Shown one piece after another: positions 1 through 13,835 of a stretch of 64,000 nucleotides of DNA (within the stretch, counting starts at the first letter, position 1; each line of letters starts with the position of its first letter). Below the pieces are notes generated by a model that worked only from the letters and a program-made list of their open reading frames with translations, did not search any database and had not been told where the DNA came from. This DNA is from Cryptomeria japonica (lineage: Eukaryota; Streptophyta; Pinopsida; Cupressales; Cupressaceae): assembly GCF_030272615.1 (NCBI RefSeq), contig NW_026729144.1, positions 111,462 through 175,461 on the forward strand, given 5' to 3'. Both the position numbers and the translations under genes were made by a program.

Positions 1-900
1 TTCCTCACCAAATTTTGCCCTCGAAAATTCAACTACATTTCAGGGATATAATTTGGATATAAAAAATAGAGAAGATCTCAAGATTCATTTCCCTAAATGC
101 AAACCCAAGTTTCATGATAAGATAGAGTGTAATGGAGTAATGAAAATTGATAAGGCCAACCAATACACTCATAAATTATTTCAACATGCGATGGAAGAAA
201 CAACTAGATCAAGAAGTGGCAAGAAATTAGACCTGTATGAAGATAGGGGTTGGTTGATGGATTCTCTAAATAGAGAAGAATGTAAGATGGAATCCTCAAA
301 TCATTTTTCTTTGGAGGAAATGAGTGGCACTAAAATTGATATAGGAAACTAGGAGGATACTTTGATCAGTGAGGTGTATTGTGATGACAAGAGTGACAAG
401 GTAGATGATTCCTCTAATATGTTGGAGAATGTTACTAAAATGTAGGATGCTAGGATTGGTAAGGATTCTGAGATAAACATGGATAGGGGGGTAGAGACCT
501 AAAAATAAATGCATATTTAGAGATGGAAATAGAGCATGGTCAGGATGCACATGTAACGAACTTCATTATCCGCGAAAGAAGAAGATATAATACCAGATGT
601 GATAAATGGAGAAGAGAATGGTAAGGAGACAAACTCTAATATTGAAGAAATAGAGCAAGAGGAGATTGATCCAGCCTCTAATAAATTTGACTTAGTATCT
701 TAAAAGAGTCTTTAAGATGCCTTTGAAAACATAATGGTAGGACAAAGCATAATGAAGAATCAATCTAACATAAACAAACCAAACATTGAGGGGGAAAATC
801 AGAGAGGATGAAAGGCCAATGAGGTAAAGTTAGCACTAGCAGGGAGTTCGAAGGGACAAAGAAAACACAGGAACATGAAGGAGATAATCCTTGTTGAGGA
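1..900 (+). pseudogene. LINE 5' region, possible ORF1 remnant
   Basis: This stretch precedes the recognisable LINE endonuclease that begins at 904. It holds one open frame of 99 codons at 53-352, rich in charged residues, followed by frames broken by many stops and rich in Glu, Asn and Asp codons. By position it should be the 3' part of a LINE ORF1 (RNA-binding protein), but no CCHC zinc knuckle or DUF4283-like stretch is visible, so the assignment rests on context alone. Confidence 0.3.
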
Positions 901-903
901 TCC

Positions 904-3900
904 ATGAAGAGACTTACATGGAATGCTAGGGCCTTAAATTTCCCTAAAAAATGGCGCCTAATTCGACATAAAAATAGATCTTAGAAAAGAAGATGCATTT
1001 CTTCTATAGGAAACCAAATGGAGTATGGAAAAGAGTCAGTGGAGGCTAAAGTCATGTCAAATACAGGATCGTTTTTTTGTAGAAGCTGAAGGGGATTCCA
1101 AAGGGATAGATATTCTATGGAATCCACTATCCACCTAATGTAATCTGGTGGTGGAAAATAAAAATTGGATGGCATTTAGTTGTAAGCTTCTCAATCACAA
1201 AACAAATTTTATGAGCATCAATGTATATGGCCCTATATCAACTTTAGATAAAAGAGAATTGTGGAGCAACATTTCCAACTGGATTACGCAGTAGAATGAT
1301 GCTAAAATCATCATTGGTGGGGACTGCAATGCCACTCTCAACAACTCAAGAAATCAGGGTGGATTGCAAAGCTTACCAAGAGTTCAAACTACCTTTCAAG
1401 GATTTGTCGATCATAATCATTTCAAAGACATCCCAACCAAAAATGGAAGATTTACTTGGACAAATAGGAGGCAGGAATTCACCAGCATTTCATAAAGACT
1501 TGAGTGGTTTCTAGTATTCAGGGATTGGACTGACACCACAGATTCATATGAGGCAACCATACTCTCATTCATTGAATCAGATCACTTCACTGTATCTTTA
1601 TCTATATGGCCTGAAGATGGGAAGGTAGGCTCCCCTTTAAAATTTAAAAAACATGTGGCTTATGGACCCTTCAATAGTGGATCGAATGAAGGACCGATGG
1701 AATGAAATCAGTACTGGCAACCACTCCAAACTCTTCCTTCTCTCTAAAAATATTTCTCATATAAAACAGAAGCTAAAAGAATGGAACAAGGAACATTTCA
1801 AAATATCTTTGAAGAAAAATTAAGATTTGAAGAGCAACTTCAACGGCTAAATGATGTCGTCATTCTAAATGGGATGAATTCAATTGAATTTGATAGAGAG
1901 AGGGAACTAAAAACCCGACTGTTTGAGCTACTTGAAAGAGAAGAAACATATTGGAGGAAAAAATCCAAAGGAATGTGACTAAAAGAAAGGGATAAGAGTA
2001 CAAAATTCTTTCACAAATCTACCAATGTCAATCAAAGGAATAAAATAATTGTGGAGATTCAAAGGGAGGATGGCACAATGACACAAACCAATGAGGAAGC
2101 AAATTAGGAAGCAGTAAGGCACTTTCAGGCAATAATTAACAGAGATGGCCCAATCCATACAAATGAAAGGGATAGATTTTTAAAAATAATACCCTCATTA
2201 ATCAATGATGTAGATAACCAATAATTACACAAACTTGTTTCACTAGAAGAAATAAAAAATAGATGCCGTTCAATTCAACCTTGACAAAGAACCTGGTCCT
2301 GATGGATTTCCAACAAGATTCTTTCAATACTATTGGGTCATTGTGATGGATGATTTTCCAATTGCTATGGAGGAATCTAGGAGGAAAGCAACTATTCTAG
2401 GAGCAACGAACCACACATTTATAGCACTAGTTCCTAAAAAGAAGGAATCACCTGGAGTATGAATGACTATAGGTCGATGGCACTATTAAATATTCCCTAT
2501 AAAATAATCACCAAGGTCATAGCGAATAGGCTGAAAGCTGTAAATAATAAGGTGATTTCATATGAGTAACTTAGTGGATTTTGTCTAGAAAGGTTGATTG
2601 TGAAGGGCATCATTGTGGCACACGAAGTAATTCATTCCACAAGGAAACTCAAAACTCCTTGTATGATTGTTAAACTAGACATACTAAAAGAATATGATCT
2701 TGTGGACAAGCATTTCCTCCTGAAAGTCTTAAGAAAATTTGGATTTGGAGATAGATGGATTAAATGGTTTGGAAGCTATATCCAATCTCCAACATTTTCA
2801 GTACTTGTGGATGGTAAATCTCATGGATTTTTTGAATCATCGAGATGAATCAGATAAGGTGACCAGTTATCACACTTCCTTTTTATAATCATGATAGAGG
2901 CATTAGTCAAAGCTATCACTCATTGCAGGACTAAGGGGTTGTGGAAAGGCATAGGCATCACTAATGGAATGGATTTGGTCACTCATCAACCATTTATCGA
3001 TGACACAACACTATTTGGTAAGGCCTCCAGATGTGAGGTAAGATCCATCAATAAAATTTTGGATGATTATAACATGACCTCTAGACAACATATCAACTAG
3101 AGGAAATTGGAGGTTTTCTTCCTCAACACTTAGCCCATCATATAGAGAGATATAGTAATAATTCTTTGCCTAAGACTAGCATGTTTTCATGAGAAATTTT
3201 GGGGAATTCCATTGTTTGTTGGGATAAACAAAAAATGCTACTGGGAGAAACTCATAAGCAAATACAGAAAGAAGATGGAACTATGGAAGGGAAAATGGAT
3301 AACTTCTACTAGAATTCCTATGATCGAAGCAGTTTTGTCAGCTCTTCTAATCTACTCCATGTCATGCCTAAAGATCTTTGAGGTGGTAATAGATAACTTA
3401 ATCCAAATATTGAGGAAATTATTTTGGAATGGGACCAATGACACTAAAAAATTCTCTCTTATATCTTGGGATAAGATTTAAATACCTCAATAATTAAAAG
3501 GTGTTGGGGTAAAGCAACTTAACATCATTAATGCGACCATTGGTACCAAGATAGTCTGGAGCATGTATCAAATCAATTCCAAGTGGGCTCGGATACTGAG
3601 ATAGAAATATCTAGATTTTGAAGATCCCATTTGAATCCTCAATGTTACAAATTCCCCTAAAGGATCTGCATTTTGGAACTTCATAGTTGATTGTAGGGAT
3701 ATAATCACCAGACATAACCTAGGATGTCAAAAATGGACGAAAAGCCCCCTTTTGGGATGATTCATGGGATGGTCATTAGGAAATTTGGAAAATCTAGGAG
3801 TTGGAGGAGATTAGGAGGAAAAAAATAATTTATGGGGGAGGAAAGTGAGGCATCATGGAGTTATATCATGGAGAAACAACATCCTAAAGTGGGAGTGGAA

Positions 3901-4165
3901 ATATTTAGATGAGATTAATGCCCAGCAGGATCATAAATCTAAATTGAAAGTGTTGTCACCAAGATTGCACCCATGAATGCTCAACTGAAGGCTTAGAAAT
4001 CTTGTGAAACATTGGAATATTTCTAGGTATGTGGGTTTCCTAAGGTGGAAATCAACCTCCAGATTGAGCTGGTTCTCTGGTGAAACCTCCAAAAAAGACT
4101 AATCTTGACTGAGAAAAGGGATAAGAAACTTGTTGAATAATGAAATCCTACTGCTAATGGGAGGT
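904..4165 (+). pseudogene. LINE ORF2 5' part: endonuclease and reverse transcriptase, decayed
   Basis: Broken ORF2 of a plant non-LTR (L1-type) retrotransposon. The start at 904 gives MKRLTWNARALN, the usual opening of the apurinic-like endonuclease domain. A GGDCNATLNN block near 1315 and NGRFTWTNRR near 1445 are later endonuclease motifs. The spacer WLKEGDKSTKFFH-like block lies near 1975. Reverse transcriptase begins near 2280 with EPGPDGFPTRFFQ, followed by a DYRSMALLN block (about 2465), the 84-codon core at 2594-2848 and the catalytic FIDDTTLF box (FADD family) near 2995. The thumb region continues to about 3480. Many stops and frameshifts make it non-functional. It is interrupted near 4165 and its 3' part resumes near 11640. 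Confidence 0.85.
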
Positions 4166-4736
4166 GATACACCAAAGGTTTGATACTAATCGCTGTCCTA
4201 AATTAATTATCAGCTGTCAAAGAACTAAAAACTGATTACAAATCATATGAGATCATGAAACTCATGAATATTTCATGTGTAGGTTTGATAGTTTTTCAGA
4301 AATTTGTTTGAAGCAAAGAGTTCTTCACAACATTCAATTTTTTGGAAAAGTAAATAACACAGCACACAACCTGAGTCTACAATAAAATTTTCTTGTTCTA
4401 GAAAGCAATATGAGACAATAATAAAGAATTTAACAATAAATCACATTATTCTCATCAAAATCATACATGTGACAATATTGAAAACAAAAAGGAAATGAGA
4501 AGAATTTGTTGTTCTTTATTCATCAACTGATAAAACAGTCCATTACAATTCTTTTATGCTTTTTAATAGATGAGCTACAACCTTCTTGTTGTTGTTTAAT
4601 GCAAGAAAAGAAAGAACTATGAAGAAAATAACATAAGGTACAAAGATATATGCAAAATGAGCTCCATGATTTGACTAAGAGAAGAGACTAAACTTTGAAC
4701 TCTAGCTCTTCAATTGATAGTGGACTTGAATTGCTT

Positions 4737-6160
4737 ATCTTTATTGGTATAACTGATGGTGTTGACACAATTGGTTCATCAGTTAGTATTGTCATTGATG
4801 ACCAACACTTACCGTTGAATAAGGCCAAGCTCATAGGCAAGGAAGTGTGGTAAATCTCAATGGTTTACTCATGGTTGCAAACAATATGGAGGATTCAGTG
4901 CTTCCCTAATATGTATCATTGACACACTTAAGAAGTGTGTTGGTTGAAGACTAACTGGTTGAAGGATATGTTGGCATTTTTGTTTATTTATGTTGTGATT
5001 TTCATTGATGGACACACTCTTGTATTGAGATCCCCTTTATATGTATGAGCTTGAGCTCAACCGGTATTTGTTCCAACCGGTATGTTGTATTCTAGTCTTT
5101 AGACTAGTGGTGATTTTACAGAATGTGTTTCCCGGTCTGAAGCGGCATGTCGACCCCAAGCGGTTCGTAGATCTCAAGCGGTACGAGGGAGCAAAGCGGT
5201 ACAACACATTCTTACCACTCTTCATTTTTGTCAAACTGGCAACCGGTATTTTGTATGAACCGGTAATACTCTGTGATGAGTTACTAACCGACATTTTGTG
5301 ATGAGTTACCAATCCACCGATTGTTTGACGGTGCTGACACATTGACGGTGCTTTTTGTGTCGTGTTACTGAGTATGTCTAGATTCATTGAACCTAGGAAA
5401 TTGTAATGTAATCCTATTGGACCGACATGAAATCAGATTCCTTTAAAAGGACATCATGTCTAGGGTTTTAAGTTGTTGCTGAAAGGGTTAATATCGTGCT
5501 AGGGTTTAAGGTGGAAGTTGAGTTATTGTAAGAACGATCTTATCTAAGAAGATCAAGTTGTAACTGAGAGGATCAAGTTGTAACTGAGAGAGAGAGATAG
5601 AGAAGACTGAAGTAATGCTGGAATGCATTTACTGTGAGCAATACTGGATCTAACCAAGCAATTTGTGCTATTAGATAGATCAAACACTTGTTGATTACTC
5701 ACATCTTTGACAAGTCTGTAGCCCTTAACCGGGTAGGCCTCAAAGCCTTTGTAAAATCCTCTAACAAGGTGGTTCACTCCTGTGAATCTAAAATCCTCTA
5801 ACAAGGTAGTCTTTAATCGGACTTATCTCCTAACAGAGATTGAGATTCCTAATAGGATCTATTCTGGTGAAGAACATTGTAAGACCTTAACCGGTCAGGT
5901 TTCTATTCTGCAGATAGTGACTTGTGAGTTCCATCTCATCGTGTTTTTTCCCAGTTGGGTTTCCACGTCAAATATCTTGTGTTATGGTTGTATTTCTTTT
6001 GTGGGTGAATGCTTTATTCGCATTTTGGTTTGCATGTGTGGTAACCGGTCTGACTATTAGACTGCTTTACCGGTTTATCTTTAGACTATGTAAGTGTTTT
6101 AGTGTAGTGATTTTTGGCATACTAATTCACCCCCCCACTCTTAATATTCATCAGGATAAA
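4737..6160 (+). repeat. Decayed LTR-like block 1
   Basis: The block starts near a TGTTGACACAATTGG-like LTR opening. Towards its end it has the U5-like series 'cccttaaccgggt', 'aatcctctaacaaggtgg' and 'ctaacaaggtag', and it finishes with 'ttcacccccccactct', which in plant copia-type elements lies at or next to the LTR end. ACCGGT and AAGCGGT hexamers recur through 5055-6075. No gag or pol follows, so this is a remnant or solo LTR. Confidence 0.4.
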
Positions 6161-7512
6161 CAGAGTAGCTGATCGGTCAGTCAAGCATGTGATAGGTGTT
6201 GAGATTAGTTTCTTAAACATGCAGTTGAAATGATGATGCGGTCACAAGAGGTGACTCAAATTGCAGTTTAGTAGTCTTCTGCACGACCGAAACACTTTGG
6301 ATAGACATGTGATTAGTCTGATTGATGATCAATGACTAGTGGCAAAAGATGAAGAGTTACACCGGTGATACAGGTTGAAGAATGCTATCCACCGAGAATC
6401 TCGGAGAAGTGATCGGTAAGCTAGATGCGATGATCAAAGGTGAGTCGGTCATGGTGAGATATCATCAAAACAAATTGCTAGTGAAGTCTACAACAATTAA
6501 CAACTAGTTAAGGTGAGATTTGTGTGGATTTTCCGGTTTGCATTAAAAAGGCAGAACACGACCCAAAAGTTGCTAGAATTATGAGTTGCGGTGGCAGATA
6601 AGGATGAGTTGCTAGCAAGATTGATGGAGAGCGCGCAGAGAAAATGTGGAAAGATATGAATTTCAAATGTACCAAGTGTTAGGTGTAAACTCATTTAAGA
6701 ATCAACACGTATGTGTCGGCAAAACATGATATAAAAGTTTTTAACGAAAACCAAAAAGTTTGATCGTAAAATTGCTAAGTGCAATTTTGAAGAGAGGCGA
6801 TCCAACAAGGTGAGAAGAGTGCAAAACTGCTAAGTGAATAGTAGAGTGGTGAAGAGAGTGCGCAGAGCTCAGATAGTGTGAAGAGCAGAGAAAGAATGCA
6901 GAGCACCAGAAGAGTGCAAAGCAAGTGAAATGCATAGCACTAGTAGAGTGCAGATCAAGTGTAACCGGTGGTCAAAACAAAGAGCTTCAATTGGACCTAA
7001 TTAAGCTAAGAGTAGCTAATATAACACATCATTCTCTCTTTTATTTTTTAATAACTACAATAGAAAAGTCCCTTAACTGGGTGGGTTTAATAGGTCCCTT
7101 TGTAAAATCCCTTAATCGGGTGACATCTTAATTGATGATCCCAAGTCCTTTAACAAGGCTACCTCTAACAGGGTAAAGGTTCTAACAGGCCTTAAAGAAA
7201 ATCCCTTAACTAGGTGGCACCTAACAATGTCTTTGTAATCTCCTAACATGGATGGCTCCTCATCGGGCGTACTCCAGAAGAATGCAGATTTTTTGAGTTT
7301 CTACTCACACCATGGTTTTCTCCCATTTGGGTTTCGACGTGATAAATCTTGGTAGTCATGTGTGTTTGATTTTATGTGTGCATGTTTCTTATTAATGTTT
7401 CTTATACTGATAAGTGTTAAGTTTGAATAGAAACTTTGATTAAAGTTAAATCTAGTAAAAACCAGTATAGTGTTGATTCACCCCTCCCCTCTCAGCATTG
7501 GTTGGGACTAAC
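6161..7512 (+). repeat. Decayed LTR-like block 2
   Basis: A second block of the same kind follows directly. It has purine-rich imperfect repeats of an AGAGTGCAAA-like word (6800-6960), then 'cccttaactgggt', 'cccttaatcgggtgac', 'tttaacaaggct' and 'ctctaacagggt' (7060-7220), and ends near 7490 with 'attcacccctcccctctcag'. The match in order and spacing to block 1 suggests two LTRs or LTR fragments of one family in the same orientation, with no coding DNA between them. Confidence 0.4.
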
Positions 7513-10500
7513 AGTCTTTCCCTTGGAATCTCCATCAAGCTTGCATTACATGTGCCTACGGTCGAATCTAATCTAAATCCATGCAAAAAGGGACCCAAAA
7601 CTAAGTGAAACTGAAGGTAGACTTCTTGGAAAGCTGACTCAACTGATAGTCAACCCATGAGGAGGCTTTAACTAATGTCTAACTGCTCAAAAGCTCCTCC
7701 TTTAAAGGTCATAACTAATGATGAATTCATGAGAACTCTTTGCAAAACTACTTTAAGTTGATTGTAAAATGATTGGCATGTGGAAGGAATCAACTGATTG
7801 ATAACTGCTCTTAGAGCATTGGGGTCAAATTTAGGCCTTCACATGCCTAGAAAACCCTTGAAAAACTATCAAAATGAGATATTTTAACTTTAGACTATCA
7901 CTTGATCGGGTACTGCCCCCTAAAATGATCCTAACTGAAGATAGAAAGGTCATTTCAAGGTCAAAAATATTTCTACATAGGTCCACATGTCAATGACTGT
8001 CAGACATTTACGTACGAGTAAAACTAACAACTCATATTGATCCTTTGGAAATCCTTTCATATGATATTAAGAGTGCTTGGTGATTATGTCTCTTTAAGAC
8101 TGCATATATCCTGATCTCTATGTCTTATATCCTTTCAGTTGCTGCTCTATGTGATTCTTGGCTGTGAATCCACAATTTGTAGATGTGACTGTCCCTTGAT
8201 TGTATTTTCATGATTACAGTTATGATTATGCTCAGATTTGATTAATCTTCTTTGAATCTGTATTGATTGATTGTTATCCACCTATGTTCTCAGTGATTGT
8301 TGTTCTAACCTCTATCCAAGACTTTGATACTCATGATAGTGATTTGATACTTATCACTAATAGCTACTGAGGAGGCTGCTATATAACTGTGATTATCATT
8401 TATGCCTTAAATGCTTCATCTAATGGTTATTTGATCTTTCATCCCTGTTTTGATTATTGACATCTATGTCTTATATGATCTAATATAAACTTATTGTTAC
8501 CTGCATGACTGTTCTATGATACCACGAAACTTGCTCTGAATACCTTGCTTCATGACTGCTTTTGGGACCGTGAATGGTATTTTGTAATTGATGCCCATTG
8601 ATACTTTATGTCTTTCTCTGTCAACTATCTTAAGAATTGTTAGCTCTCAATATCTATTATCTATGATTAGGGATTTCGTACATATGATACAAAAATACTT
8701 TTCATACTTTTCTCAAAATCACTAACTAAACCCTTGGCTGACTCTTATCATGCCTTGATTGATAATAAGATCTATCTTTACTATGAGGTCTTTGTCTTCT
8801 CTACCAAGACTATTGTCTTCTTGGAATATGCTTGGAGCTACTAGAATACATTTTCTTATGTATTGGCGATATGATTCATTGTGTATGAAGCATGCTAATA
8901 ATGATCTTAATAATGATCTTTAGGATTATTTAGTCCTCTGTCTTTGAACCTTTTTCCATCCTTTATTGATTGTTCTATCACGGTGAGTGTATTTGGCAAC
9001 CTTGAAGGCCTTTGGACTGCTACCTAACCTTAAACTGGGTTTGCCCTAGCTCATTGTGTACTGTAGAAGGCTTTTGGTTAGGATTTGTCATAGTGGTTAC
9101 AATTGTATGGACTGTCAAACAAAATCCCTAGGGCTTTTTTCTATTCTAAGCTCTTTAGGACTATTACAAGCAATATGATTGATCATTGTTCATTGTACCT
9201 TGATGGTAATATCTCCTTCACTACATTTGTCCCCGAACTTCATATTGCAAACTCCATTGCAATATTGCCTCATATATGCCCTTTATGGTGCATGTATATC
9301 TCTTACTGTTCTTGGTAGATGTTGCTCTAACCTCTTGGTTGTGTTTGTGACTGTGAAGACTGCTCTTTCTTTGTCACTTTTCATAGATGCTCTGTCAAAA
9401 TATTCTCATGGTTTGAGATCATTGTACTTCTGATGACTTTCAATATGAATGAAAAATTCCTAAATTTTCCCTACCCTAATGCTACTATAGGGTATTCTTA
9501 GGAGATCAACAAGACTTAAGGGGATGCTCATCATAACTTGTATGTTCAATATATCATTCATGGGGACTATGAGTCTACTCCAAAGATCTTGTCCATGGAT
9601 ATTTATTCTGTGACTTTCTTTAATCATACTGTCTTTTTGGACTGAGATTTCTTTATTGATACTTATTCATGTCTGTCACAATCCTTTTGGCTGCTATTGT
9701 TCTTTCATTCATTGTATTGATTGCAACCTTCGAGGGCTATGATTTCTCACTACTCATTGTATGCTTTAGATCAAACCCTTTCTCACCGTATGATGGTTGG
9801 GACTACAAATAGAGGTATGTTGCTTGTACATCTCTGTGATTGGGTATTGATTTGTTTTGCTAAGGGTTTTAAAACCTTTTTATCTAATGGTTAACAATAT
9901 TAGACCTTTGTCTAACTGTTATAATTCATTATTTAGGTCTAAGACCTATCTCTCTTTATCTCTTCAATAAACATACCTTCTATTATATAGAGATGTCTAA
10001 GCTTTAACAACCTCTTTGTTATTATCATAAATGACTGTCAAACATTGATTTGTATCTCCACGAGACTACCTTTAGTATCCTCAATGGATTGTCTTCTCAC
10101 TGTCACACAGGGTATGCAATCACTCTTAATGTCCTTTTTGCAACACCTACAGACTATGTTGTGTTTAATCAACCATCTTCATATTCCTCTATTGACTGAT
10201 CCACTGGATTTGGATATCTTATAATGCTCATGAATAAATCTTTTTCTTTCTGACCTAAAGATTTTTCACTATGATCTATGTTGTTTATCTAGGACTCTTT
10301 CAGTATATGACTGCTAAGTTGAAATTATGATCTCATTTCTCACCTTTGTGCCTTTGATCAAAGCTTTAGGTCTTGGATGGTTTGTGCAAACATATCAAGG
10401 CATTTACTCATTATATATGTCCTAGACTCCTATTCCTAGAACAATATATGGACTATTTATCCATGACTGCACTGTGATCTTTGATGGCAACCAAAACGTG

Positions 10501-11639
10501 CATCCCATTTAATCTTAATACATTCCCCTTGCTGCTTAGGTGATTGTTCTTTAACTAGTCATAAACCGTCTTGGGCTGCTATGTGTCTCAAAACAAAGAC
10601 CTTTGTAGAGTTTGCATGGAATGTGGATGCTATGATATAAAAAAAATCTACTCACTGCTTTCTTTCTTTGTCGACTACCCCCAAGATGTTGCTCATTGTC
10701 TTTTCCATGGTCTCTAAGATTATTTATTGCACCCTACAAGCTCTATTACCTCGCACATGACTGTGCATGCTTACTTTAGTTAGGGTTTATACCTATAAGT
10801 CCTATCAACTTTGTTCGTGTGCATGGCTCATTATATGAAAAGACTCTTACTTTAGATCAACGAATATATAACAAAAGAAAACCTTCAAATCTTCTATGTT
10901 AAATCTCTGTCAAATGCTTGTAAAACAAGAAAGCTCATAGTATGGATACTATAACCATATGAAAAACAAGATATCAATGCAAACATTTGTTCTTCTACAA
11001 AAATGAGGCTCCCAAGGAAATATGAAACCCTACCTTTCACCATAGATTACTGATTACGACTCTTTGTTTGTTGTTTAAACTAGTTCTTGAATCTTTTGTT
11101 GTTCTTTCCATGCCCAAACCTTTGAAAGAAGATAGAAAACTTTGAGAACTAGAGAATGGGGCATGAAAGTAGCCTGAAACATAGCTCCAAGTCTTTGCTA
11201 AGGCCTACATGAGGATGAACTTGCGACAAGAATGAGACTTTCCTTTCATAACACACTGAATTTTTTTATTAAACACTAATCCAACACATACATGCATGAA
11301 CACTTTCTCTTTACAATGCAACACTAGGCTCCAAAACTTTATGCCACGTGAAAATCTTCTTTCTTTTTGGAACTCAACTTCTCTCCAAAAGATTTAATAG
11401 CTTGCTTTATGGGAGATATTCTAAAGTTGAGCTTCGACATTTAACTCCCTTAAAAAGATATTTCTGAAGGTAACTAAATAATAATATTATGCTTCACTCC
11501 TTCCAAAATATTGAAAGGCTTTCTTAGCGAATCTTTCCCATTTTACAAATATTGAAACATCTTTAAACCTCTTTATAAGATCTTGGGCACATTGTAGAAC
11601 TATTTAGGCTATTTTTGGCCTGGGAGTAAAAAATACGCA
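7513..11639. other. 4.1 kb without recognisable genes
   Basis: This T-rich, CpG-poor sequence has only short chance open frames (longest 84 codons at 9179-9433). No reverse transcriptase, integrase, transposase or RNA gene motif was recognised. It may be the non-coding body of a large retrotransposon derivative belonging to the LTR-like blocks on its left, but I saw no matching right-hand LTR. Confidence 0.5.
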
Positions 11640-12690
11640 ACAAAAAGAAATATTGAACTCCAAATGTATTAATTTTGCAGAACAAGATGACAATATTAAA
11701 TGGTGTGCATTTAAGGATGGACAATATAAAGTCAAGATTGGCTACAAAGTGAAGGTAGATGCATTGGTGGACAAAGTGAAGGAAGATGCATTGGTGGACA
11801 AGTAATGGCCTAAAGATGATTCTATTTTGGTTGGAAATACAAAATAGAATTCTAACCTAGGACAGATTGATAAAGCTTGGCGTTCCTAGCCCCAGAAGAT
11901 GTTCATTCTGCAAATGTAAAGAAGAAGATGCATACCACATATTACTTACACGTCCTTATGCAGAAGATTGTTGGAAACACTTTACCACAATCCTTAATTT
12001 ACAATGCCCTGCCCTATTCAAATTGAGGGACCGGTTTGGTATATGGCCTAAATTGAAGGAAAAAGGGGTCTTCAGAGATAGTCTAATAAAGAAGATGGAG
12101 ACCTTCATTGTGGAGTTGGAAAACTCTGCGGCTAAAAACAAAACAATAAAAGGAAACAACTACACAAATTGGGATGATAAAATGGTTTAATGGGTTAATT
12201 ATCCCCCCTTTGATTGGAGCAAGCATGAAAAACTCATTGGATTTTGAACAAAATATAAAATGGGAACCACTAGAACCTAGGTGGATTAAAACCAACTTTG
12301 ATGGTGCTTCTAAGGGCAACTCAAGCCCAAGTGGCATCAGATATGTTGCTCGAAATGATTTGGGAGAGGTTGTTGCAAAAAAGAGTCAAACCAATTGGTA
12401 TTGCTACAAACAAATTGGCAGAATTCATGGTGGCAATAGGAGCTTTAAAACTGGGTAAGGAGATCGGAGTTGAAAACATTCACCTTGAAGGTGATTCTCT
12501 AATTACCATCAATGCGGTCAAAACAAAATCACACCCCAAACTAGAAATTAAACAAATGTGTAGAGTCAATCAAAATGCTAATTGACAGTTATTCAAATTT
12601 CAAAATCAACCATGTATACTAGGAGGGAAAAGACATGGCGAATGACTTGGCCATGAAGGCGTCGGATGCCGATTCAAATCATTAAATTGT
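11640..12690 (+). pseudogene. LINE ORF2 3' part: zinc-binding domain and RNase H, decayed
   Basis: Continuation of the LINE ORF2 that broke off near 4165. The block near 11690 (DNIKWCAFKDGQYKVKIGYK) and the Cys/His cluster RRCSFCKCKEEDAYHILL at about 11890-11945 form the zf-RVT domain found after plant LINE reverse transcriptases. RNase H follows: KTNFDGAS near 12292 (first catalytic Asp), LAEFMVAIGAL near 12415 (Glu), LEGDSL near 12486 (Asp) and DMANDLAMKASD near 12632 (last Asp). The domain needs at least two frame changes (around 12380 and 12580), so it is dead. The LINE appears to end near 12690; no clear poly(A) tail was found. Confidence 0.8.
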
Positions 12691-13340
12691 TAAAATTTGA
12701 AAATACTTATTGGCATGTGCAAAAGGAATATGACATCATTATTTAATACGCCACATGAAGGAAGTGTGTGTTGAGTTGGATTTGGCAAGATTTTTGCAAA
12801 TTAGTTCTTGATAAAAGGATGAAGTGACAACTCATACATCACAAGGGAAAGAAAATTAGCACCAATTTAAAAAGTATAGACTATTGAGAAAATTCTAACG
12901 CCTCATGAAAAACCAAAGTACATATTTCATTTGTATCTGTTGAGCAACCAAAACTTGTAAATTGGTTTACGATGGCTCAATACAATGGATACACCTATGG
13001 TGCTTAAGACAACGAAAAGAGAAATGACATTCATTGGTGAAATCACAAAGAAAAGGTTGGGATTTGTCATGAGATCGGGACATCATTTGGCGATTCATGC
13101 AGTGAAGTTGATTCTGGGCGAGAAGTTTCTTAAAACCTTCCCTTCGTTACAGGGTAAATTTTGACATTCCAGTCACGTTTCTTGCAAATTTGTTATTTTT
13201 TGATTGGGAAAAAGGCAAGGCAAAGAAATTTTGTCACTTCATTTTCAAACATGAATTCTTGGATGAAATTGATAGGGTGTTAGACAACATATTTGGGCAT
13301 GCATCTTTTCCCCTACCCCAAAATTTTTATATGATAAAGA
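12691..13340. other. Intergenic, nothing recognised
   Basis: Non-coding sequence downstream of the LINE. A short open stretch around 13020-13160, and another about 13195-13340 that contains KKFCHFIFKHEFLDEI, look weakly coding and may be 5' parts of the frameshifted ORF that follows. I could not assign a family. Confidence 0.4.
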
Positions 13341-13755
13341 ATGGAAAATAAGGAGATTAGGCTCGTCCCTCTTATCAGAACTCTGCAAGAGGAGGAATTT
13401 GAGGCGAGGTGGGATACAATCAGGAGGAATATCACTTTTCTACAAAATCTGACAGGGGTGGTCGAACCTGTAGAGGATGGGTGGCTTGGCACTTACATGA
13501 AAGAGGAAGATATACTAAAAAAGGAACTGGGTTAGACCTCCTATGGACACAAAAAGCTCAGGTAGGGTGAAGGTTGAAGAAGACTACCTAGAGGGGGAGA
13601 TGAGAGATTTCACGACCAAAGCATGGGAACCAATCTACTCTATATGTGGTCATGAGTGTCCTATCATCTACCGCTTTGAAATGGAGCAACACACTTTGGG
13701 TGATGAGCTAGAATTTGCAAAAGCCAATAAAGGAGAAACCAAGGAGGCCAAGTAA
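13341..13755 (+). pseudogene. Unknown ORF with one frameshift
   Basis: Two open frames abut here: 13341-13535 (64 codons) and 13543-13755 (70 codons, plus four codons before its ATG). A single frame change near 13535 would join them into about 140 codons. The product would be acidic and hydrophilic, rich in Glu and Lys, with no membrane segment or signal peptide. I do not recognise the family. Position just downstream of a LINE, and the decayed state, suggest a relic of a transposon-carried or host gene. Confidence 0.35.
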
Positions 13756-13835
13756 GGGTCTCCAAAGCTAGGTTATCTTATGGTTGATATTTTTATACAG
13801 TTTGGTATAATACATTAATCGTTTGTATTTGTTAT

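Larger units (their letters stand above)
4166..11639. mobile_element. About 7.5-kb non-coding insertion splitting the LINE
   Basis: LINE ORF2 sequence stops near 4165 and resumes with its zinc-finger/RNase H part near 11640, so the 7.5 kb between them was inserted later (or is several insertions). It contains no long open frame. Its first 3.3 kb includes two LTR-like blocks with the phrases 'ccttaaccgggt', 'taacaaggt' and 'ttcacccc', typical of plant LTR U5 ends. The exact junctions and any target-site duplication were not resolved by eye. Confidence 0.45.

Noticed and set aside
4175..4200. 'tttgatactaatcgctgtcc' resembling a copia primer-binding site on the minus strand
   Set aside because: The side where the internal region should lie is LINE sequence, and no matching LTR pair was found.
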